Assembly: GCA_016717855.1 (NCBI GenBank) | Contig: JADKEV010000011.1 | Coordinates: 124,001 to 188,000, forward strand | Direction: 5' to 3' | Length of the DNA: 64,000 bases | DNA from: Betaproteobacteria bacterium | Lineage (GTDB): Bacteria > Pseudomonadota > Gammaproteobacteria > Burkholderiales > Casimicrobiaceae | In this document: positions 44,512 through 55,215 of the stretch, one piece after another | Position numbering within the stretch: position 1 is the first letter of the stretch | Layout: each line of letters starts with the position of its first letter | The notes under the pieces: generated by a model | What the model was told of the DNA's origin: nothing | Seen by the model: only the letters and a program-made list of their open reading frames with translations | Database searches by the model: none | Made by a program: the position numbers and the translations under genes

Positions 44512-45669
44512 ATGTCGCGCCTTCCTCTCAATACCCTGCCTGCGTTCCGGACAGTCGCCGAACTGCTGAACCTGCGCGCCGCGGCTGACGTGCTGCATAT
44601 CACGCATAGCGCGGTCAGCCAGCAGATTCGCGTGCTCGAGGAACAGCTCGGCTTTCAGGTATTCGAGCGGCGGGGCCGCCGCGTCGTGCTCAATCCGGCG
44701 GGTGCGGTGCTGCTGCGCAGCGTGCAGACGGCGCTGGCGCAACTCGACGACGGCGTGCAGGCGGCCGCCGCCACGGCGAGTGGGTCGGCGCAGCGCCTGC
44801 GTGTGACGGTGCTGCCGTCGTTCGCGCAACGCTGGCTGCTGCCGCGGATGATGCGCTGGCGCGAGCGGCATCCGGACCTTTCGCTGGAGATCGATGCGTC
44901 GCAGGAACTCGTGGACCTGCAACGCGAAGGCTTCCACGCCGCGTTGCGCCAGGGCCGGGGGCCGTGGGCCGGGCTCGAGTCGTACCGGCTGTTCGACCTG
45001 CCGATGCCCATCATCGTCGTCGGCTCGCCCGCCGCCGCGCGACGGCTGCAAGGCGCGGAGCCATCCGCGCTGGCGCGCGAGCATCTGCTGGGCGACAGCG
45101 AGCCGTGGGAGAAGTGGTTCGCCGCGGCGGGCGTGCGCACGCAAGTCACGCCGGTGGCGATCTTCAACGACTTCGGGATGATGCTGCAGGCGGCCGAACA
45201 GGACCTGGGCCTCGCGCTGGTGCGCGAACTGCTCGCCGCCGATGCGCTCTCCGACGGCCGGCTGGTCCGGCTCTCGCCGCTATCGATTACGTTCGAACAG
45301 GCGCAGTCCTACCATCTCGTCTATCCGCCGGGCCTGCGCGACTGGCCGCCGCTGGCGTCGTTGCGCAACTGGCTGCAGGACGAGTTCGATCTGTCGCGGG
45401 AGATGCTGCACCCGGATGCGAAAAGACGAGCCGTGAAGGCGCCGAAGGCCTGCCTCCGTCGGAAGTCATTCCCTTCCTTCTCCGCTCGGGGAGAAGGGCG
45501 GGTTGAGGATAGGGGTCGTGGGGGGGGGGGGCCGGCGGCCGCGTCCTTGCAGGTGTGCCTCCGGGGGGGGGGGGACAACGCGCCGGGAGGGTTGGTCGCG
45601 GACCGGCGGGTGGCGGCCACCTTCTTACTCGCCCCTCCCTCGGAGGTGAGCCAAGCTGGCCGGTCTTAG
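44512..45669 (+). CDS. LysR-family transcriptional regulator with abnormal C-terminal extension
   Basis: Residues 1-300 are a normal GcvA-like LysR regulator: an HTH (LRAAADVLHITHSAVSQQIR, VLEEQLGFQVFERRG) and an effector domain (RLRVTVLPSFAQRWLLPRMM, VAIFNDFGMMLQAAEQDLGL). A typical end would be near NWLQDEFDLSREM at about 45410. The frame instead runs through a palindromic CCTTCTCC/GGAGAAGG repeat and a poly-G tract to 45669, giving 385 residues. The true stop has probably been lost to an indel. It is divergent from the DUF1127-like gene, its most likely target. Confidence 0.85.
   Translation: MSRLPLNTLPAFRTVAELLNLRAAADVLHITHSAVSQQIRVLEEQLGFQVFERRGRRVVLNPAGAVLLRSVQTALAQLDDGVQAAAATASGSAQRLRVTVLPSFAQRWLLPRMMRWRERHPDLSLEIDASQELVDLQREGFHAALRQGRGPWAGLESYRLFDLPMPIIVVGSPAAARRLQGAEPSALAREHLLGDSEPWEKWFAAAGVRTQVTPVAIFNDFGMMLQAAEQDLGLALVRELLAADALSDGRLVRLSPLSITFEQAQSYHLVYPPGLRDWPPLASLRNWLQDEFDLSREMLHPDAKRRAVKAPKACLRRKSFPSFSARGEGRVEDRGRGGGGPAAASLQVCLRGGGDNAPGGLVADRRVAATFLLAPPSEVSQAGRS
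45471..45516. repeat. Interspersed palindrome CCTTCTCC...GGAGAAGG
   Basis: A hairpin (cttctccgctcggggagaag) followed by ggcgggttgaggataggg. It is related to copies at 46896, 55071 and 61101, which share a CTCTCCCC or TTCTCCC arm and a (t)gaggatgaggg-like or ccctcaccc flank. Here it lies inside the extended LysR frame. Confidence 0.65.
45520..45574. repeat. Poly-G tracts, probable artefact
   Basis: Two runs of ten to twelve G flank a short GC-rich stretch within the LysR read-through region. They have the same character as the tracts at 5411 and 15397. Confidence 0.7.
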
Positions 45670-45751
45670 CGCAGGCTGCGCCTTCGCATTCGGGCGGTTG
45701 TGAAGTCAAGGGGCAGAGGAGGCTGGCTGCGCGCCTAAGGGAGCGCCGCGA

Positions 45752-46864
45752 ATGAAGACATCGCCGTGTGGCTGCGGACAAGGCGCCACGCTGTTCTTCG
45801 ATAGCGTCCACTGCACGCTGTGCGGGCGGATGGCCGGCTTCTGCCCGGACCGGCTGCTGCTTGCGTCGTTCGACCCGTATGCGGCGCCGGATCTCTGGCA
45901 GGCGGTCACGCCTTCCGGCGGCATCTACCGGCAGTGCGAGAACTACCGCAGCCACCAGGTCTGCAACTGGATGGTTCCCGCGGGCGACCCGAACGCGTAC
46001 TGCCGCGCCTGCCGGCTGAACGCCGTCATCCCCGACCTCGGGCCGCCGCAGAACAGGGGCTACTGGGCCAAGCTCGAGGCGGCCAAGCGTCGCGCGCTGT
46101 ACACGCTGCTGGCGCTGGGGCTATCCGTCGCCAGCAAGGAAGAAGATCCGGCGCATGGCCTGCAGTTCCGATTCATGAGCGACAAGGATGCAGGCTCGGA
46201 GTTCACGCAACCACTGTGGGGGCAGGAGCCTGTCTACACCGGACACAATAGCGGCGAGATCACCATCAACCTGGCCGAGGCCGACGACATCGCGCTCACC
46301 CGCGCGCGGATCGTGCTGGGCGAGCACTACCGGACGCTGCTGGGACATTTCCGGCACGAACTCGGCCACTACTTCTGGTACATGTTCATCGGCCCGGACC
46401 AAGGGCGGCTGGCGCAATTCCGCGGCTTGTTCGGCGACGAGCAACAGGACTACCGGCAGGCGCTCGATCGCTATTACGGCGGCGGCCCGCGCCATGAAGC
46501 CGGCCCCGACTTCATCAGCGCCTACGCCGCCGTGCATCCGTGGGAGGACTGGGCGGAAACGTGCGCACACTATCTGCACATGATCGACACGCTGGAGACG
46601 GCCAGCGACTTCGGCGTGCAATTGCAGGGCTGGCAGATTCCGGCGGCGCCGCTGCCGCAGGCGCTGCCCGCGGGCGGCGGCATGGCCATCGATGCCCCGA
46701 CGCTGCTGCGCGACTGGATGCGCCTGGCGGTGGGCATGAACGCGCTGAACCGCAGCATGGGGATGCAGGATGCGTATCCGTTCGTGCTGACCGACACGGT
46801 CCGGCGGAAGCTGCAGTACGTGCATGAAGTGGTGATGGAGGAGCGGCGGGGAAGATCGTCGTGA
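45752..46864 (+). CDS. Putative zinc-binding metallopeptidase (DUF2248-type)
   Basis: The 370-residue protein begins with a rubredoxin-like zinc ribbon (CGCGQGATLFFDSVHCTLCG, then a second set CENYRSHQVCNWM and YCRACRLNAVIP). A gluzincin-like site follows, HFRHELGHYFWYMFI, with a downstream Glu in HPWEDWAETCAHYLHMID. This combination defines the putative zinc-binding metallopeptidase family (often DUF2248), whose substrates are unknown. No signal peptide is present, so it is cytoplasmic. It converges with the sulfur-oxidation operon and is preceded by the damaged LysR region. Confidence 0.88.
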   Translation: MKTSPCGCGQGATLFFDSVHCTLCGRMAGFCPDRLLLASFDPYAAPDLWQAVTPSGGIYRQCENYRSHQVCNWMVPAGDPNAYCRACRLNAVIPDLGPPQNRGYWAKLEAAKRRALYTLLALGLSVASKEEDPAHGLQFRFMSDKDAGSEFTQPLWGQEPVYTGHNSGEITINLAEADDIALTRARIVLGEHYRTLLGHFRHELGHYFWYMFIGPDQGRLAQFRGLFGDEQQDYRQALDRYYGGGPRHEAGPDFISAYAAVHPWEDWAETCAHYLHMIDTLETASDFGVQLQGWQIPAAPLPQALPAGGGMAIDAPTLLRDWMRLAVGMNALNRSMGMQDAYPFVLTDTVRRKLQYVHEVVMEERRGRSS

Positions 46865-46895
46865 GTTGCATCCAACCTGCGGCAAACATGCATGC

Positions 46896-46937
46896 TCCCT
46901 TCTCCCTCGGGGAGAAGGGCTGGGGATGAGGGAGGGC
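46896..46937. repeat. Interspersed palindrome between convergent peptidase and soxA genes
   Basis: cccttctccctcggggagaa followed by gggctggggatgagggagg. The CTTCTCC/GGAGAAG hairpin between two convergent genes could act as a bidirectional terminator-like structure. It is the same family as at 45471, 55071 and 61101. Confidence 0.65.
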
Positions 46938-46942
46938 GGCGC

Positions 46943-47617
46943 CTAAGGCCGAACGGCAGGCGTCTCGATCAGCATCCCGGCCGCGCGCGCGAACAGATAC
47001 AGCTCGAGCTCCACCAGTTCCTGCGCGCCGAATGGGAACGACTCCGCGCGCACGCCGGTGAGGCAGTTGCGCAGCCGCCGCTGCAGCGATCCCATGCCCT
47101 GCCACTCCAGCCGGTAGATCGGATAGCCGGTGGGATGCGCCTGCGGAATGACGCTGCCGCCCAGCCGCTTGCCCGCGTTGTCGTCGTGGCACTGCGCGCA
47201 GGCCAGGTCGAGCTGGCCGATGCGCTGCTGGTAGAACTTGCGGCCGCGCTCGCGCAACGGCGCCAGCGCCGGATCCGTCGCAACCACGATGGGCAGTCCG
47301 CGCGACTGGAAGGCGACGTACGCCTCGATGCCGAGCAGCTCCTGGCTCTCCGCCGCGAGCGGCTCGGCCTGCTGGTGCCGGGTCCGGCACAGGTTGATGC
47401 GCCCGGCGAGATTTACCGGCCGCTGCGCCGCCGCGTCGTAGGCCGGGTAGCGCGCCGCAACGCCCCGCATGGCGGCGGGCGCCGCGCCATGGCAGCCGGC
47501 GCAGGACTTTTCGCTCTTGCCGACGGCGCGATTCCACAGCGCCTCGCCGTCCTGCACCCAGAGCATGGCCGGATTCTGCGAGTCGTCCTTCTGCATCGCC
47601 TGCGTCGACGGGCTCAT
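46943..47617 (-). CDS. soxA: Sulfur-oxidation c-type cytochrome SoxA, signal region out of frame
   Basis: The 224-residue frame carries SoxA features: MLWVQDGEALWNRAVG, first haem site CAGCH, second haem site CAQCH and the distal NCLTGVRAESFPFGAQELVE, whose Cys is the candidate modified haem ligand. With SoxX it forms the haem enzyme that attaches thiosulfate to SoxYZ in the periplasm. The natural start is probably the ATG at 47744, which overlaps the soxZ stop. From there MGRLLVAVPG reads in one frame and GGARAAPAGRRLGFDF continues in the other, so a one-base shift near 47672 has detached the signal peptide. It is last in the iorAB-soxXYZA operon. Confidence 0.88.
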   Translation of the reverse strand: MSPSTQAMQKDDSQNPAMLWVQDGEALWNRAVGKSEKSCAGCHGAAPAAMRGVAARYPAYDAAAQRPVNLAGRINLCRTRHQQAEPLAAESQELLGIEAYVAFQSRGLPIVVATDPALAPLRERGRKFYQQRIGQLDLACAQCHDDNAGKRLGGSVIPQAHPTGYPIYRLEWQGMGSLQRRLRNCLTGVRAESFPFGAQELVELELYLFARAAGMLIETPAVRP

Positions 47618-47740
47618 GAAGTCGAAGCCGAGCCGCCGGCCGGCGGGCGCGGCGCGCGCGCCGCCGGCGCCCGGGCACGGCGACGAGCAGGCGGCCCATC
47701 GCGCCGCGCCGCCGCCATCGAGCGGGCATGACCCCGCGCG

Positions 47741-48073
47741 TCATGCCACCTTCAGCGCGACGGTCTCGGTCTGCGTGAAGCCGTTGTCGCCTTCCCAGGT
47801 GAAGGTCAGCATGCCGCTGCCGGTCGCGACCATGTGGAACGCGAGGTACGGATTGGCGGCGATGGCCGGGAACAGGTCGGCGCTGATGACGAGTTCGCTG
47901 GCCGCGCCATCGTTGAAGCGGCAGGAAAAACGCCGGACGATGTCGCGCGGCAGCACCTTGCCGTCGGCGCCGGGCCGGTACCCGGTCTCCATCGGATGCT
48001 GGATCAGCGCGCGGATCTCGATGAGCTCGCCGCGCCTGGGCGCCTGCGGGAGGTTGATCAGCGTGCGGGCCAT
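47741..48073 (-). CDS. soxZ: Thiosulfate-oxidation carrier complex protein SoxZ
   Basis: The 110-residue product is a complete SoxZ: TLINLPQAPRRGELIEIRAL, IQHPMETGYRPGADGKVLPR, DIVRRFSCRFNDGAA and FTWEGDNGFTQTETVALKV. SoxZ pairs with SoxY to carry the sulfur substrate during oxidation. GGAGG ten bases ahead of the ATG is a strong ribosome site, and its stop overlaps the probable soxA start (ATGA). Confidence 0.95.
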   Translation of the reverse strand: MARTLINLPQAPRRGELIEIRALIQHPMETGYRPGADGKVLPRDIVRRFSCRFNDGAASELVISADLFPAIAANPYLAFHMVATGSGMLTFTWEGDNGFTQTETVALKVA

Positions 48074-48484
48074 GGTCGTGCTCGCCTCCTCATTCGATGC
48101 ACGCCGCCAGCGACGATCACGTCCACGCTGTGCGACCAGTAGGTGCCGTCGCTCAGTCCGGCGATGGCGACAAGCTTCTGCGAAGTGGCCAGCCGGATCC
48201 GGGTCGACACGGCGGCGCTGCCCGCGCGCGGGCCGAGCCGGAAATTCGCCACGTCGCGCTGCGGGTTGCGCTCGTTGAAGATGGCGATCGTCTGCACGCG
48301 TTCTGTGGATGTCATCGGGCTGTCGACCGTCACGGTGACTGGGACGCTGTTGCCGTTGTCGACCATCGCGGAAATGTCGAGCTTGACCTTGCCCTGACGC
48401 GCCGGCGCCGCCGGTGTAGGCGTTGATCGCCGCCGCGAGTTCGTCGGGCGTCTGTGTCGTCGTTCATTCCGGTCGCCGATTCAT
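48058..48484 (-). pseudogene. soxY: SoxY carrier protein, deletion and frameshifts
   Basis: The central part (48366 inward) reads as SoxY: KVKLDISAMVDNGNSVPVTV, DSPMTSTERVQTIAIFNERN, DVANFRLGPRAGSAAVSTRI. Upstream, PDELAAAINAYTGGA is in a second frame. The probable start ATG at 48484, overlapping the soxX stop, reads MNRRPE and then stops, as if the Tat-signal hydrophobic region had been deleted. At the 3' end the annotated frame ends in HRMRRRARPWPAR, while another frame gives SLAACIE with a stop at 48090 just before the soxZ ribosome site. The substrate-binding Cys is expected at this end. The gene is broken in this assembly by at least three events. Confidence 0.78.
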
Positions 48485-48962
48485 TGCCGCGGCGCGCGCA
48501 GCGTGAGCAGGTAAGCCACCACGTCCTCGATCTGCTGCGCGGTGAGCAGCGTGCGCGCCTGCCATGCGGCGCCGACGCGCACCAGTCCCTGGACCCGGTA
48601 GTAGGACGGCATGATCGTCGTCGGGTTCAATTGTCGGCCATCGACCAGCCGCAGCCGCAACTGCGCCGCCGACCAGCGGCTGCCGGCGCCGCCCAGGTCC
48701 GGGGCGAGCGTGCCCTGGAATCGTTCCTCGGGGATCGGGCCCGAGTGACAGAGCAGGCACAAGCCCGCCTGCCGGTTGGCGACGATCGCCCGGCCGCGCA
48801 CGGCATCGCCCGGCGCGCCGGTCAGCGGTTCGGGGATGCCGTCATCGGCCACGACATAGGGCAGCGGGGGTGGCGGCGCCTGCGCGAAGGCGCTGCTGCC
48901 CGGTCCCATGAGCCCAAGCGCGCCCGCGCCGCACGCCGCCGCCAGCCGGCGCCGGGTTCCGC

Positions 48963-48966
<4 letters not shown>
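48481..48966 (-). CDS. soxX: Sulfur-oxidation c-type cytochrome SoxX
   Basis: The product is about 161 residues from a TTG at 48966 that overlaps the iorB stop: an Arg-rich, Ala-rich signal (TRRRLAAACGAGALGLMGPG), haem site CLLCH in QAGLCLLCHSGPIPEERF, LAPDLGGAGSRWSAAQLRLR and IMPSYYR with the axial Met. These are SoxX landmarks. SoxX and SoxA form the SoxXA cytochrome. No better start with an ATG exists upstream without running into iorB. The stop overlaps the soxY start. Confidence 0.88.
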
Positions 48967-51145
<2,179 letters not shown>

Positions 51146-51149
<4 letters not shown>

Positions 51150-51649
51150 GTCAGGCTCCCGTCGGCATGCTGGATGGAGAGGCCGGCCGACTTGGTGTCG
51201 CCGCCCCCGGCGACGACCTTGATCGCCGCGCGCACGCGGTTGTAGGTGCCGCAGCGGCAGATGTTGGTCATCGCTTCGTTGATGTCGGCGTCGGTGGGAT
51301 TCGGCTTGGCCTTGAGCAGCGCCGCCGCCGCCATGATCATTCCCGACTGGCAAAACCCGCATTGCGGCACGTCGAGCTTGTCCCACGCTTTCTGCACCGG
51401 GTGCGAGCCGTTGGGCGACAAGCCCTCGATGGTGACCACTTTGGCGCTCGCCTTCACGCTGGCGGCCGGCACGACGCAGCTGCGCGTGGGAACGCCGTTG
51501 ATGTGCACGGTGCAGGCGCCGCACAGCGCGACGCCGCAGCCGTACTTGGTGCCGGTCAAGCCGAGCTGCTCGCGCAATACCCACAGCAGCGGGGTTCCCG
51601 GGTCGGCCTTGTACTCGCGCACCTTGCCGTTGACGTTCAGTTTTGCCAT
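51146..51649 (-). CDS. (2Fe-2S)-binding small subunit (IorA-like)
   Basis: The 167-residue protein holds two [2Fe-2S] clusters: a plant-type site in YGCGVALCGACTVHINGVPT and a helical site in CGFCQSGMIMAAAALLKAKP and ICRCGTYNRVRAAIK. These cysteines pass electrons from the molybdenum centre of the IorB-like subunit. AGGAG nine bases before the ATG at 51649 fixes the start. It is the first gene of the iorAB-soxXYZA operon. The electron acceptor is probably a downstream cytochrome. Confidence 0.93.
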
Positions 51650-52034
51650 TAAATTCGCTCCTTGGTATCGCGATGTGCGGAATGGGATGTGCAGCCTCGG
51701 GGTGCGCCTGTGGCGGCGGAATCGGACGTGGCCCGATCGGCCAGAATGGTAGGGCAGGCGGCGCGGGAAAGCAATTGATTCGCACTCGTGCTGAATCAGT
51801 AGGCGGTCCATTCACGTTATTGACGCCATTCTGGCGCCTGCGTATCGTTCGCCTCGCGGCACCAGCATTCGCCGTTCCGAAGCCGTAGGATGGGTGGAGC
51901 GCAGCGATACCCATCATCGCGGCAACGCAACCCGCCGCATCGCGTAGGATGGGTCGAGCGAAGCGACACCCATCATCGTCGAATCGAACCCGACGCCATT
52001 CGTCGCCGCGACCCGCCATCAACCAGGAGCCGAT
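51650..52034. other. Intergenic region with two direct REP-like palindromes
   Basis: This 385-bp stretch has no gene. It holds the promoter side of the iorA operon (AT-richer around 51770-51850) and two direct 28-bp palindromes at 51888-51915 and 51947-51974, the second with variants GGTCGAGCG and GACACCC. Some short open frames across it only translate the repeats. Confidence 0.75.
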
Positions 52035-52979
52035 GTGAAAATCTGCATAGTGGGCGCCGGATCACTCGGCTGCGCGATCGGCGGCGCCCTGACCGAGGGC
52101 GGCTCCGACGTCTGGCTGGTCAACCGGTCGCAGGCCCACGTGGATGCAATGAACGGCGCCGGCCTGCGGATGAAGGTCGGCGACACCGAGCGCACGGTCC
52201 GCGTCCAGGCGGCGACCGATTGCGCCGGCATCGGCGTCGTCGACCTGGTGATCGTGCTGGTCAAGTCGTTCCACACCCGCGCGGCGATCGCCGCGGCGCG
52301 GGGCATCGTCGGCCCGGATACGATGGTGCTGTCGCTGCAGAACGGCCTGGGCCACGAGGACATCCTGGCCGACGTGGTCGGACGCGAGCATCTGCTGGCC
52401 GGCAAGACCTACGTGGGCGGGCAGGTGCTCGCGCCCGGCCACATCATCAGCGCCGCCCGCGGCCGCCACACCTACATCGGCGAGCTGGACGGCAAGGTCA
52501 CCGCGCGCGCCCGGGCAATCGCCGCCGAGTTCGAGCGGGCGGGACTGGCGACGACGGTCAGCGACAACATCATCGGCACGATCTGGGACAAGCTGCTGGT
52601 CAACGTGTCCACCGGCGCGCTCTCCGGCATCACCGGCCTCGCGTACGGTCCGCTGTACGAGATCCCGGAAGTCGAGGCCTGCGCGCTGGCCGCCGTGGCC
52701 GAAGGGATGGCCGTGGCGGAGGCGAGCGGTGTGCGCCTGTCCACGAAGGAACCGCGCGAATCCTGGATCAGGGCCGGCGCCGGCCTGCCGCGGGAGTTCA
52801 AGGCGTCGATGCTGCAAAGCCTGGAGAAGGGTTCGATCACCGAAATAGATTTCGTCAACGGCGCGGTGGTGCGCTGGGGCGAACGGTGCCACGTGCCCAC
52901 GCCCGTGAACCGGACCCTGGTCGCGGGCATCAAGGGCATCGAATGCCGGATGCGCAACGGCGCCCCGGCGCCCGGATGA
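52035..52979 (+). CDS. 2-dehydropantoate 2-reductase-family (PanE/ApbA) dehydrogenase
   Basis: The 314-residue protein starts at a GTG: KICIVGAGSLGCAIGGALTE is the Rossmann motif, with LVIVLVKSFHTRAAI, VLSLQNGLGHEDILADVVGR, TYVGGQVLAPGHIISAARGR and DKLLVNVSTGALSGITGLAY. The family reduces ketopantoate or related 2-oxo acids with NADPH; many members are catabolic rather than pantothenate-related. It is followed 19 bp later by a Gfo/Idh/MocA oxidoreductase and then an intradiol dioxygenase, so a degradative role is more likely. Confidence 0.88.
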   Translation: MKICIVGAGSLGCAIGGALTEGGSDVWLVNRSQAHVDAMNGAGLRMKVGDTERTVRVQAATDCAGIGVVDLVIVLVKSFHTRAAIAAARGIVGPDTMVLSLQNGLGHEDILADVVGREHLLAGKTYVGGQVLAPGHIISAARGRHTYIGELDGKVTARARAIAAEFERAGLATTVSDNIIGTIWDKLLVNVSTGALSGITGLAYGPLYEIPEVEACALAAVAEGMAVAEASGVRLSTKEPRESWIRAGAGLPREFKASMLQSLEKGSITEIDFVNGAVVRWGERCHVPTPVNRTLVAGIKGIECRMRNGAPAPG

Positions 52980-52998
52980 TTGTGCGAGTATCACCGCG

Positions 52999-54066
52999 AT
53001 GAGCAAGACCCGTATCGCCGTCGTCGGGGCCGGAGCCATCGGCCTCGCGCACATGGCCGTGGCGCGGCAAAGCCCTACCTGCATGTTGTCCGCGGTCGCC
53101 GACCCGGCGCCGTCGCCGGCCGCGGCCGCCGCCGCGGTGAGTGCCGGCGTGCCGCTGTACCGCTCGCTCGACGAGTTGTTCGACAAGGGCATGCCCGATG
53201 GCGTGATCCTCGCCACGCCGAACCGGTTGCACGTGGTGCAGGCGCAGCAATGCATCGCGGCAGGGTTGCCGACGCTGCTCGAAAAGCCGATCGCGGCCAC
53301 CGTTGCCGAAGCCGAGATCCTGGTCCGCGCAATTGAAAGTTCCGGCGCTCGCGTGCTCATCGGTCATCACCGCGCGCACAGCCCCATCATGGCGCGCGCC
53401 AGGGAGATCATCGGTCAGGGCACGCTGGGCAAGCTGGTATCGGTGATGGGCAGCGCGCTTTTCTTCAAGCCCGACAGCTACTTTGCCGAGGCGCCCTGGC
53501 GCCGCGAACATGGCGCCGGGCCCATCCTGGTGAACATGATCCACGAAGTGCACAGCCTGCGCATGCTCTGCGGCGACATCGCCGCGGTGCAGGCGTTTGC
53601 GTCGAATGCGACGCGCGGCTTTCCGGTCGAGGACACGGTCGCGATCAACCTGCGCTTCGCCAGCGGCGCGCTGGGCGTCTTCATGCTCTCTGACACCGCC
53701 GCCAGCCCGCGCAGCTGGGAGCAGACCTCGCAAGAGAACAAGGCCTACCCCACCTATGCGGACGAGGATTGCTACGTGATCACCGGCACCTTCGGCTCGC
53801 TGTCGGTGCCGACGATGCGGCTCAGGACCTACGCCCGGGCGGAGGACCGCTCGTGGTGGAAGCCCTTCGAGGAAAGCGTCGTTGGACTGGCGCGCACCGA
53901 TCCGCTCGCCGGCCAGCTGGAGCACTTCGGCGCCGTCGTCCGCGGCGAAACCGCGCCCATCGTCAGCGCGCGCGACGGGCTGCAGAACCTGCGCGTCACC
54001 GAAGCAATTGCCGAGGCCGCTCGCACGGGCCGCCTCGTCAACGTCGCATCCCCAGCCCCGGCCTGA
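52999..54066 (+). CDS. Gfo/Idh/MocA-family oxidoreductase
   Basis: The 355-residue protein has the N-terminal NAD(P) fold (TRIAVVGAGAIGLAHMAVAR), the EKP-type motif TLLEKPIAATVAEAE with the catalytic Lys and the second-domain HHRAHSPIMARAREIIGQGT and GGEXP-like region AGPILVNMIHEVHSLRMLCG. These enzymes oxidise or reduce sugars, polyols and related compounds. It lies between the PanE-like and intradiol dioxygenase genes with short gaps, implying an operon. The natural substrate is unknown. Confidence 0.9.
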   Translation: MSKTRIAVVGAGAIGLAHMAVARQSPTCMLSAVADPAPSPAAAAAAVSAGVPLYRSLDELFDKGMPDGVILATPNRLHVVQAQQCIAAGLPTLLEKPIAATVAEAEILVRAIESSGARVLIGHHRAHSPIMARAREIIGQGTLGKLVSVMGSALFFKPDSYFAEAPWRREHGAGPILVNMIHEVHSLRMLCGDIAAVQAFASNATRGFPVEDTVAINLRFASGALGVFMLSDTAASPRSWEQTSQENKAYPTYADEDCYVITGTFGSLSVPTMRLRTYARAEDRSWWKPFEESVVGLARTDPLAGQLEHFGAVVRGETAPIVSARDGLQNLRVTEAIAEAARTGRLVNVASPAPA

Positions 54067-54092
54067 GGCCGGCAGCCACACCAGGAATCCGC

Positions 54093-55007
54093 ATGATCAT
54101 CAACCACGAACGCCAGATCACCAAGGCGGTGCTCGCCGAACTCAAGCGCGCCGAAGACCCGCGCTTCCGGCAGATCATGAGCGCCGCGGTGCGCCATCTG
54201 CATGCCTTCGCGCGCGAGGTGAAGCTCTCCGAAGCGGAGTTCCAGCAGGCCTGCGCGGTCATCGCGCGGCTGGGCCAGCACACGACCGCGTCGCACAACG
54301 AAGTCGTGCTCTGTGCCGGATCGCTCGGGCTCTCGGCGCTGGTGTGCCTGCTCAACAACGGGGACCGCGGACCGGGCGGGACCACGGCCAACCTGCTGGG
54401 CCCGTTCTGGCGGGCAGACTCCCCGCGCACCGCGAACGGCGAGTCGATCGTGCGCTCGCCGACGCCGGGCGATCCGATCTTCGTCAACGCCTGGGTGCGG
54501 AACACGGGCGGCCAGCCCGTCGCCGGCGCCGAGGTCGATGTCTGGCATTCGTCGTCCGAGGGCCTCTACGAAAACCAGGATCCGGCGCAGGCGGACATGA
54601 ACCTGCGCGGGAAGTTCACCACCGATGCCGATGGCCGCATATCGTTTCGCAGCATCAAGCCCGTCGGCTATCCGATCCCGGTCAATGGGCCGGTGGGCGA
54701 CCTGCTGCGCGCGCAAGGCCGTCACAACATGCGGCCGGCGCACATCCACTTCCTCATCTACAAGCCAGGGTACAAGACGCAGTTCTCGCAGATCTACTCG
54801 GCCGACGATCCGTATCTGGATTCCGACGTGCAGTTCGCGGTGACGACCGCGCTGATCGGCCAGTACGTCCAGCACGACTACCGCAGCGCGCCCGCGGCCG
54901 ACGTGAACGGCACGTGGTTCTCGCTCGACCAGCACTTCGTGATCGAGCCCGGCGAGGCCAGGTGGCCGCAGCCGCCGATCACCGGCAAAGCCGAAGCGCC
55001 TGGATAA
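54093..55007 (+). CDS. Intradiol ring-cleavage dioxygenase (catechol/hydroxyquinol 1,2-type)
   Basis: The 304-residue enzyme has the N-terminal helical linker domain of catechol dioxygenases (RFRQIMSAAVRHLHAFAREV), then GPFWRADSP, AEVDVWHSSSEGLYENQDP with a Tyr ligand, KPVGYPIPVNGPVGDLLRAQ with the second Tyr, and RPAHIHFLIYKPGYKT with the two His ligands of Fe(III). It splits an ortho-dihydroxylated aromatic ring between the hydroxyls. The linker domain and length favour the catechol or hydroxyquinol type over protocatechuate. No cycloisomerase or maleylacetate reductase is adjacent; the alpha/beta hydrolase downstream is on the other strand. Confidence 0.92.
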   Translation: MIINHERQITKAVLAELKRAEDPRFRQIMSAAVRHLHAFAREVKLSEAEFQQACAVIARLGQHTTASHNEVVLCAGSLGLSALVCLLNNGDRGPGGTTANLLGPFWRADSPRTANGESIVRSPTPGDPIFVNAWVRNTGGQPVAGAEVDVWHSSSEGLYENQDPAQADMNLRGKFTTDADGRISFRSIKPVGYPIPVNGPVGDLLRAQGRHNMRPAHIHFLIYKPGYKTQFSQIYSADDPYLDSDVQFAVTTALIGQYVQHDYRSAPAADVNGTWFSLDQHFVIEPGEARWPQPPITGKAEAPG

Positions 55008-55024
55008 TCCGAGGAACGAGCGTA

Positions 55025-55148
55025 GGATGGGTGGAGCGCAGCGATACCCATCATCGTTGACGCGCCACCACCCCTCACCCCAACCCTCTCCCCGCAAGCG
55101 GGGCGAGGGAGACTTTCGTAGGATGGGTGGAGCGAGGCGATACCCATC
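55025..55148. repeat. Two direct REP-like palindromes with a CTCTCCCC palindrome between
   Basis: Copies of the 28-bp family lie at 55025-55052 and 55121-55148 in the same orientation. Between them (55071-55112) is ccctcaccccaaccctctcc followed by ccgcaagcggggcgaggg, a hairpin of the second interspersed family. Together they fill the gap between convergent dioxygenase and hydrolase genes. Confidence 0.85.
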
Positions 55149-55215
55149 GCGGTTAAGCTGGACAACCGCGCGCAGACTCCGGTTAGGCAGCCGACCACAC
55201 CAACGCCACGTGAAC

